Assembly: GCF_001039355.2 (NCBI RefSeq)
Contig: NW_019775849.1
Location: 105,372-133,440 of the forward strand
DNA from: Lingula anatina
Taxonomy: Eukaryota > Brachiopoda > Lingulata > Lingulida > Lingulidae
Reading direction: 5' to 3'
Length of the DNA stretch: 28,069 nt
Position numbers and translations under genes: made by a program. A model generated the notes under the pieces. The model made no database searches. It saw nothing but the letters and a program-made list of their open reading frames with translations, and was not told where the DNA came from. This document shows, piece after piece, positions 22,621 to 28,069 of this stretch; the first letter of the stretch is position 1; each line of letters starts with the position of its first letter.

Positions 22621-25176
22621 TCAATGGTATCTTAATGTATATTGTGAGGAGTTTCAAACATAAAGTATAGGTTTCGGCCTATAGAGCACGTTCTCTGGTT
22701 GAATAGCTATATGACCGGTTGAATGATACCCATGTGACAACTTTTTAGTAATGTTCTCTTTTTCTCTATAAAATGCAAAAAAAGACGTCTTTGGTGTAGT
22801 CCTTATAATGCTCAAATGCAATGAAATTTATACAGTCCCAGCGGGCACTCAACGTTGATTCAACATTGAGGATAGGTTGAGATGATGTTGATCCATCAAT
22901 ATTGATAGATCAACAAGATCTCAACATTGTATCAACCTTTTCTTGTCAACCAATTGTCAATGTTGATAGATCAACAGGGTCTCAACATTGATTTAACCTT
23001 TCTTTGTCAATCAATTTTCAATGTTGATAGATCAACAGGGTCTCAACATTGATTTTACCTTTCTTTGTCAATCAGTTTTCAATGTTGATAGATCAACAGG
23101 ATTTCAACATTGAATCAACCTGTGTTTGTAAACCCTTTGTCAATGTTGACATATCAACTGGATCTCAACATTAGGCCAACCTTAACTTTATAACCTTAAT
23201 CATAACCTTGATAATAGTTTTAAATTATTATCTCACTAGAGAGGTATGCATAGGGGTAATTGCCCCTCATAAAACGCTTGTTTTACCCCTTTTTCATTAA
23301 AATTAATTTTGTGAAAAAAGCGGTCATCAGTTTTTTTTAACTTTCCACAGGTTATCTTTAAGAAAAAGANTTGATGGTTCAACGTTGAGTCAACTTTCAT
23401 AGTCAACGTCATATCAACATAGTATCAACGTTGATTCAACATTGATTCAATGTTGATTTGCCCTCTGGGGTTATGTTATGTGTATCATTACACAGGTCAT
23501 TAATATCTATACATTGACCTAAACAAATTCGTCATGACCTCTCTGACTCAAGTCGATTAATAAATGATAATATCGATTGACTAAGTAATCCCGATCTAAG
23601 ACCCCATTCCCACAAATTTTAGATCGATCTATCCCTGTGGAGAGTCTCAATAGATTACTGTCAGCTTAGCCGGCTTAAGCGTCTGTCCTGCCTACTAAAA
23701 GCTGTAAGGGACTAATTAACTATGGTGCCCGCTCGGCTGACTGCAATTTAGCGTGAACCCCCAGGGAGTTAGGTCGATCCGTATGGATCGATCTAAATTT
23801 CTGGGAATGCACTCTAACACTGGGTCTGTTAAATCTGTTAGTCTGCGGATCAACTAAGGTTGTGAATGCAGCTTATTACAGATAACGTGATCTAGAGTAC
23901 ACATTTTAATCATTTCTTAACCTGATTAGGTATTTAAATCAGTTCAACACTAATGCATGCCTGATATGACTAACACGTACATTCTTGTTGTTATTATAAT
24001 CTACTCAGAACTGGGAGAAAGGGCAATCTACATGTATAGATCTACCGCTGTCTATTATACTAGAGGCCTACTAAGTGATGATATTAAATCCACACCAACA
24101 TTCTCGACAGGGGAAAATTGTTTTAGATTTAGCCACAGACATATCCCTAAATATCCAGTGAAAAAACAATCTGTGGGCCTGGCGGTGTAGGGGGTGTGTG
24201 AGAAAATGGGGCATTATACTTTGTAATTACTGAGACGACAAACGCAAACAAACAATAACCCATCCTTAGAAAAGAAGCGTATTTCAAACATTAATACTTT
24301 GCTGTAGAATTGATTAAAATGTGAATCTTTTAACTCATGAAATAGATAACATGTGACCTGGTAATAATTAAGGCAGACCTGGTTACGTGCCTTTTGTAGG
24401 TAAAGTCATATATGTCGCCTGCCACATAATTTGAAAACTGTACTCATAACAGACGACAGCGACAGAAATAAGATGTTGATGCAGCGATACTCTCTGACCG
24501 CAGGGTACGCTAGTAATTAATCTGACACAAAAATGTTGAAGGTCCACACTGACTGTGATTTTGTATAGTACATGTATTTTAGGGGTCCCTATTGTCATAA
24601 GGTAATGCAGAAATATCTATCGACATCCTGGTTACCGATTATAAGCAGGTATGCTAACTACATCAATCTGGTTATGCTTTTTTGTCCTCAGCGTCTGGAT
24701 GCGTGCTAGTTTCTATCATGGACAAAACTGCGAATTAACTTTTGCGAGAAACTTGAAGAGACATTTTTGAAAGAAATGTATGCAGAATGCGTACAATTGC
24801 GAACGCCAGAGGCATGTGCAACGACTACAGGTATGACTTCCTTGATCTTCCTTTTCATCTTTTGATTTATTACGAGTCACCTTGAGTAATTTAAACACAA
24901 TTAACATATTACGAGTCACCTTGAGGCATTTAAACACAACATATTTCATGAAACACTTTGAGAGAGAGAGAGAGAGGGAGAGAGAGAGACCTGCTAAAAT
25001 ATCAAAACACCGTGCTTCTGTTAAAAACACTGAGCCATGCACAACCGTAGTAGTGGTTGTCCTACTTACACCTCGGCGTACTCCTCAAAACATCCCCCTT
25101 TCGCCAGCGCCAGCGTCCTCTTCTCCAAGCTGACCGTCACCCAGCATAGCGCTAGCCAGATTTCAAACCACCTCAT
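16475..25176 (-). CDS. EMI-mucin-Ig-TM-TIR receptor, complete 8-exon gene
   Basis: Predicted 864-residue type I membrane receptor. Exons in transcript order: 25176-25070, 22512-22414, 21393-21302, 20859-19580, 18310-18121, 17816-17625, 17455-17312, 16965-16475. All introns are GT-AG and phases match at every junction (2,2,1,0,1,1,1); the CDS sums to 2595 nt ending in TGA. Layout: signal peptide (1-16), EMI-like six-Cys domain (29-99), Pro/Thr/Ser-rich stalk (about 125-490), one Ig domain (Cys510, Trp527, Cys573), transmembrane helix (about 609-633), TIR (about 656-800) and a 60-residue tail. By family knowledge, TIR domains of the IL-1R/SIGIRR group recruit MyD88-type adaptors at the plasma membrane, while EMI domains mediate protein-protein contacts in extracellular proteins. 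The ligand is unknown. The ATG has a good context (A at -3) and heads a hydrophobic leader. The acceptor of exon 4 could instead be at 20844, removing five residues. I am sure of the family domains and less sure of transcript ends. Confidence 0.85.
17130..17219. repeat. (GT)n/(GA)n compound microsatellite
   Basis: A GT-rich tract with a GCGCGC core passes into a GA tract. It lies in receptor intron 7, 90-180 bp from the donor of exon 7. A second (GA)n tract, 17503-17530, is in intron 6. Open reading frames through these tracts are artefacts of the repeats. Confidence 0.95.
17312..17455 (-). CDS. Receptor exon 7: TIR boxes 1 and 2
   Basis: Codes residues 655-701. Box 1 is YDVFVSY (658-664). 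Box 2 / the BB loop is CVDYKEFLPGE (691-701), with the conserved Pro-Gly preserved but Tyr-Lys-Glu where R-D is usual. The acceptor is TATTTTGCAG and the donor GTGAGT. Both flanking introns contain (GA)n tracts. Confidence 0.9.
17625..17816 (-). CDS. Receptor exon 6: transmembrane segment
   Basis: Codes residues 591-653. A short linker leads into a hydrophobic helix at about 609-633 (AAIATITGLALLFVVTVVV and following), then a basic stop-transfer stretch (QKRFIIKLRAKR) and an acidic run into the TIR. This places the TIR in the cytoplasm. The acceptor CAG abuts a (TTG/TTA)n microsatellite that supplies the pyrimidine-rich tract. Confidence 0.88.
18121..18310 (-). CDS. Receptor exon 5: remainder of the Ig domain
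   Basis: Codes residues 527-589. It begins with the core Ig tryptophan (WLRHGQRIS) and ends with the canonical strand-F motif DVGEYVCVAS containing Cys573 (D-x-G-x-Y-x-C). With exon 4 this makes one Ig fold of about 95 residues, comparable to the single Ig of SIGIRR rather than the three of classical IL-1 receptors. The acceptor is CTATTTTAG and the donor GTGAGA. Confidence 0.85.
18311..19579. other. Receptor intron 4
   Basis: 1269 bp between the stalk exon and the second Ig exon. No further Ig half-domain or in-frame exon was found in it, supporting a single-Ig receptor. GGTGCCCTAGTGGTCGAG at about 19356 looks like a tRNA A-box fragment, but no B box follows. Confidence 0.5.
19580..20859 (-). 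CDS. Receptor exon 4: mucin-like Pro/Thr/Ser stalk and start of Ig domain
   Basis: A 1280-nt exon coding residues 101-526. Residues about 125-490 are dominated by Pro, Thr and Ser with repeated PTP motifs, a composition expected to be O-glycosylated and extended like a mucin stalk. A 31-residue unit (containing PTPMPETPKRPTPSVFPG) occurs twice almost identically. The last 35 residues change character to an Ig beta-strand pattern with the first Ig cysteine (C510, in LLFLCEF). The donor is GTAAGT after AAG, phase 0. The favoured acceptor is GCCAG at 20860-20861; TTTCAG 15 bp further into the exon is equally in frame. Confidence 0.85.
20121..20300. repeat. Two copies of a 93-bp coding tandem repeat in the stalk exon
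   Basis: The segment starting GGCGGTATCCAAGGCGTTGG at 20121 repeats at 20214 almost without change. This gives a 31-residue period in the mucin stalk and keeps the frame. Further PTP-rich units around it are more diverged. Confidence 0.85.
21302..21393 (-). CDS. Receptor exon 3: second half of EMI domain
   Basis: A 92-nt exon coding residues 70-99. It ends in the run RKRCCENWTGELC, the vicinal-cysteine signature of EMI domains (CCxGWxGxxC in EMILIN and multimerin). It supplies cysteines 90, 91 and 99, giving six in all with C29, C57 and C65. N93 is a glycosylation sequon. The acceptor is TTTTATAG and the donor GTACGT. Another frame is also open here, but it gives no recognisable domain, and only this frame matches the phases of exons 2 and 4. 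Confidence 0.75.
22414..22512 (-). CDS. Receptor exon 2: first half of EMI domain
   Basis: A 99-nt exon coding residues 37-68 plus parts of two flanking codons. It carries the EMI-type run SCGIFGWGRCRVQR, with cysteines 57 and 65 and a Trp between them, the same layout as the SCxxxxxWxxC segment in MEGF10/PEAR1-type EMI domains. The acceptor follows TTGTTTACAG and the donor is GTAATT. It is too short to appear as a sizeable ORF and was found by following the reading frame between splice sites. Confidence 0.75.
22576..22618. repeat. (TAA)n microsatellite
   Basis: About 14 AAT units in receptor intron 1, 60 bp upstream of the exon 2 acceptor. Confidence 0.95.
22837..23470. mobile_element. Non-autonomous element with inverted ends and internal 61-bp repeats
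   Basis: The left end CCCAGCGGGCACTCAACGTT and the right end (minus strand CCCCAGAGGGCAAATCAAC) form imperfect inverted termini that continue as TCAACATTGA-type palindromes. The centre is an array of 61-bp units, followed by about 200 bp of unrelated AT-rich DNA and one ambiguous base (n at 23370). It lies in receptor intron 1. I found no clear target duplication. Confidence 0.6.
22900..23185. repeat. Five tandem 61-bp hairpin units
   Basis: The motif TGTTGATAGATCAACA recurs at 22900, 22961, 23022, 23083 and 23144, exactly 61 bp apart, the outer copies being more diverged. Within each unit TCAATGTTGA and TCAACATTGA are reverse complements flanking the motif, so each unit can form a stem of about 35 nt. 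Confidence 0.85.
23600..23815. repeat. Second member of the GATCGATC hairpin repeat family
   Basis: The ends are inverted: CATTCCCACAAATTTTAGATCG on the left and CGATCTAAATTTCTGGGAATG on the right. The interior (GCTTAAGCGTCTGTCCTGCC then AAGCTGTAAGGGACTAATTAA) matches the interior of the 16062-16290 element. It lies in receptor intron 1 and has lost the second inner arm. Confidence 0.65.
24959..24989. repeat. (GA)n microsatellite
   Basis: A GA tract with one GGGA interruption in receptor intron 1, 80 bp downstream of the exon 1 donor. A duplicated ATTACGAGTCACCTTGAG(T/G) (24870 and 24909) lies just beside it. Confidence 0.9.
25070..25176 (-). CDS. Receptor exon 1: start codon and signal peptide
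   Basis: Codes for residues 1-35 plus two bases of codon 36. The protein begins MRWFEIWLALCWVTVS, a typical cleavable signal peptide. The first EMI cysteine (C29, in the run GGCFEEYAEV) lies at the exon end. The donor is GT followed by AAGT (ac at 25068-25069 on the plus strand). The frame stays open for some distance upstream of the ATG, so a longer N-terminus or a spliced 5' UTR cannot be excluded, but the leader makes this ATG the natural start. Confidence 0.8.
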
Positions 25177-25343
25177 GTTCTCAGTAATACCCCCATGCTG
25201 TATCACACACGAACTGGTCTCAAAAGTAACATTACGCTCTTTAAATCTGTTTAAAACAAAGTATTAGGCGCGTCTAACTAAATATACACCAAGCACTTTA
25301 ACCTTCCGTGTTATTTCCATGCGTGACGTGACCGCGAACTCAC

Positions 25344-25427
25344 CGCCGGAGGCATGTTTGGCAGTCTCTTCCACCCAGGCGGGGGATGTGATGAGATCAC
25401 TCCCGATATTCTTTTGATACGAGTCCC
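25344..25427 (-). other. Candidate 5' UTR exon of the receptor gene
   Basis: A GC-richer 84-bp segment is bounded on the minus strand by an acceptor-like TTTAATTTGATTAATTAG and a strong donor GTGAGT. An acceptor (TTTTAAACAG, ct at 25247-25248) lies upstream of the receptor ATG, so this segment could splice to 25246 and form a leader. No reading frame through it extends the signal peptide convincingly. Weakly supported. Confidence 0.3.
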
Positions 25428-27299
25428 CTAATTAATCAAATTAAAGAGATAAAGAGTAAGACTGCCACAACTCCGGCCAGTACAACCGGGCGATAAACCA
25501 CGGTTATCTTTGTGAGCGGATGGATGCGGAAGGAAACGGGCGGATAATATTTTCATTGATAACTATATATATATAAGGCCTATCGTGCAAAAAATATTCT
25601 AACAAATATTGCGTTGATTTAATTTAATTGTCTAAATTTCTTTAAGTAAGTAACGGAGATTTGTTCTGCGTGATAAATGTCAAACATAGCATTTAAAAGG
25701 AAATCTTGTCTAAAATTTGGCAAATGACAATTTTAAAAAAATGAAAGAAAAAACACAATATCGTCTATCGATTGGGAGAAGCAATTTAAATGAGGGTGCA
25801 ATGTCCAGGCCTTTAAAGTTTTCATATCTTTTAAACATTAATTAAACCTGTGAACTACATGTAACTAGAAAAACTGTACATAATCGTTTATGCAGTATTT
25901 CATTGTCCAAAAAAAAAAGTTATATAACCTCTTCTCCCCGCCCAAAACACACACACAAACACACACACAAACACACACACACACACACACACACATGCGG
26001 ACACAAACACGCACACACACCACGGAGAATAAACACGTCCAAAAAGGAGACTACTAGTAGGCCTACATGTAGAATTAATAAAATACAGCTGCTGTTGTAC
26101 TGACCTTAATTCACAACACCCATCAACTTACTTTGTGTTATTCGAGGGTTTGTCCGTACCAATCACTGCGGCTGTTTGGGTCTGTTCGTGGTTTCGGTTT
26201 TTACAGAATTGTTCAGCGTACAACCTCAAAACTGTTGGAAAGTCGCCAGAATATTTATCTTTTGGCAGTTTGGAGTATTTGGTACAGAGTATTTGGTACA
26301 GAACAACTTTGGTAACGTTTTTGAGTAAGTATTTAAGTAAAGGCATTGGTTTTTAAATTCAAAAATCCATTTTTCAGTAGTTTATCAGTGGAAATTTTTC
26401 AGACCAGTGGAAATCTTCATAATTAGCTGAAATGAGGCTGATGACCCTGCATGACGTCATGCTAAAGTGGAAAACTCGCAAGACCACGTGAGCTGGGGAT
26501 AACTTTGTTAGCAGTGAGCAACCCTTGGAATACATGTACATGTATCATCTTAGAAAACAATGCAAAAGCAACAAGCAAAATATAATGAATACTTTGTGCA
26601 AAATACGATTTCGCCAGAACTGAACCGAAAACCAGTAATATAACCAGGGAAAATTATAAATTCTGACAGCTTTTTTTGTTTGTTTATTTGTTTCTGCTCG
26701 GCACGCTAGTCTACCATTTATCATTACAACCAACGCCTCTCTCCTGCAAATGCTTGCTTTTACGCGAGACTTTGAAGTCGCGAGACTTTGAATTATCTCG
26801 GATGGTTACCCTTATGATGGAATGAGGAAATAATTCTCAACTTCCAGAAAGAAATACATAGGGATTACACATACCTCGCGCAGTTGTGATATCTAATGCT
26901 TTTGGGATTAAGATAAAGAAACTTTCCAGACACCTTCTAAATCCATCTTCTTGTACACATATTAATAGCACGAAATGCACTGAATATGGGTTTAAATCAC
27001 CTGGCATGGAAAACCTAAAGGAAGGGAAATGTTATTTTTTGGACTTAAATAGCATTTTTAGTCTTATTCTTAAACATAGAGCAAAACATGTAATTTATAG
27101 GTACAGTATGCAGCGTATATGGTGTATAGCCGCTTAAAAAAGTGATAAAGAGAGAAAGTTATATCAAACAGTGACCTTTGTTATACTCCAGCAAATCAAC
27201 AATAAAAAATAATAGTCCGTGAAATTAAAAGACCTAATTAAAATACTGTTTATAAATATTACAAGGCAGCAAAGCTGTCAAATGTACAGACAAAAAGCA
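25428..27299. other. Upstream flank of the receptor gene
   Basis: No coding exon recognised. It contains the (CA)n tract, a TATATATATA run at 25565-25574, and a local duplication GCGAGACTTTGAA (26764 and 26780). A promoter is expected here but I cannot place one. Confidence 0.45.
25946..26020. repeat. (CA)n microsatellite
   Basis: An interrupted CA tract with CACAAACACA variants, about 770 bp upstream of the receptor start codon. Confidence 0.93.
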
Positions 27300-28069
27300 G
27301 GAAATAACAAAACAGGCTACTGTCAATTCTGATGCAAAAGTACATTATGCTTAACTGCAAATTCAACATCAAATTTTAATTATGCTCAACAGGTATTACC
27401 AATGTAAGTGAAATGTGTAACAAGCGTAAGGCTTCAGGCCCATGGGAGTTTAAGTTCACACTTTGAAAATGCCAGAATGAGAAAAATGAAAATTTCACAT
27501 AAAACTGCTTAAATTCAATAATAAATGATAACCCATTTGAGCTGGCTTCCTTATTTGAACTGCATGCCAATCCTACAAATCATATTTGTAAGTTGAAAAT
27601 AATAATAAGTAACACAGTTTTCTTTTCATAATGTTTGTAGTAGCAGTGCAAAAAGATTTTTGTCAATTTTGATGTAACATTACATAATAAATTACAGAAT
27701 AATTATCACCAATTTTTGATTATTGACTATAAATAGCATGGACATGTAGAAAATTTGATTACCATTTGGCTTCATGTCCATGGGAGCTTCGAGTCCCACA
27801 ATGAATATGCCAACATGATAAAAATGAATATTTCACTAAAATGTATAACTTCCAGAAAAAGAAGCCAATTAGACTGCTTTTCTAACTCAGGCTGCATTTT
27901 AGTCCTGTTTCTTTTTTGAAAGATTGACAATCATAAGTAACATGGTTCTCCCATAATGGTCATCATGGCAGCAGCACCCAAAATTGTGTTTTCTTCTATT
28001 TTAATGCAATATTACATAATGCTTAACAGCATAATGACCATCAGTTTTTATTAATAAAAGATCCGTATC
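27300..28069. repeat. Degenerate tandem repeat of about 340 bp at the right edge
   Basis: The landmark TACATTATG/TACATAATA recurs at about 27341, 27681 and 28013. GGCTTCAGGCCCATGGGAG at 27430 matches GGCTTCATGTCCATGGGAG at 27778, and both are followed by AATATTTCAC/AAATTTCAC near the unit end. At least two full units and part of a third are present, running off the window. No coding potential is seen. Confidence 0.65.

Noticed and set aside
22900-23185. CRISPR array (regular repeats with spacing)
   Set aside because: The units are directly abutting 61-bp tandem repeats with no unique spacers, inside an intron of an animal gene.
23957-24190. Plus-strand 77-codon open frame in receptor intron 1
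   Set aside because: No recognisable domain, no splice context, opposite strand within an intron.

Overview
The window is eukaryotic. Every gene I can support is split by GT-AG introns, there is no bacterial gene packing, and the non-coding DNA is AT-rich, full of microsatellites and carrying hairpin-type transposon relics. The protein families (IL-1R/SIGIRR-like TIR receptor, EMI domain, mucin stalk) indicate a metazoan. The absence of vertebrate repeats and the repeat style suggest a marine invertebrate such as a mollusc, another lophotrochozoan or an invertebrate deuterostome. I cannot fix the phylum from sequence alone.

Two genes can be rebuilt completely, both on the minus strand and head to tail. 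(1) Positions 25176 to 16475: an 8-exon gene for an 864-residue type I membrane receptor. Its order is signal peptide, six-cysteine EMI-type domain, about 370 residues of Pro/Thr/Ser-rich mucin-like stalk, one Ig domain, one transmembrane helix and a cytoplasmic TIR domain. The eight exons join in frame at canonical splice sites (CDS 2595 nt). I know of no TIR receptor with an EMI head, so this is the main discovery candidate. (2) Positions 15099 to 9505: a 9-exon gene for a 528-residue FAD-dependent oxidoreductase of the carotenoid desaturase / isorenieratene-synthase-like group (CDS 1587 nt). It has an N-terminal signal peptide and seven N-glycosylation sequons, so it is probably secreted or luminal, which is unusual for this family. 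About 1.4 kb separates the receptor stop from the oxidoreductase start.

Positions 1 to 9500 hold no intact gene that I can support. They contain a 90-bp tandem duplication, a decayed P-element/THAP9-type transposase relic with a partial second copy (about 5125-6130), a 26-bp perfect palindrome and a 3 x 32-bp tandem repeat just past the oxidoreductase 3' end. Positions 25430 to 28069 are upstream of the receptor and hold a possible 5' UTR exon, a (CA)n tract and a degenerate tandem repeat of about 340 bp running off the right edge.

The introns also carry structure: a TIR-bounded element with five 61-bp hairpin repeats in receptor intron 1, a 158-bp MITE with a 6-bp target duplication in oxidoreductase intron 7, and in oxidoreductase intron 4 a row of degenerate tandem copies of an exon end with its splice donor. 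A hairpin repeat of about 200 bp lies in the probable receptor 3' UTR and belongs to a dispersed family with several relics here. Nothing in the sequence shows that the two genes act together. One looks like an innate-immune or adhesion receptor, the other like a secreted redox enzyme.
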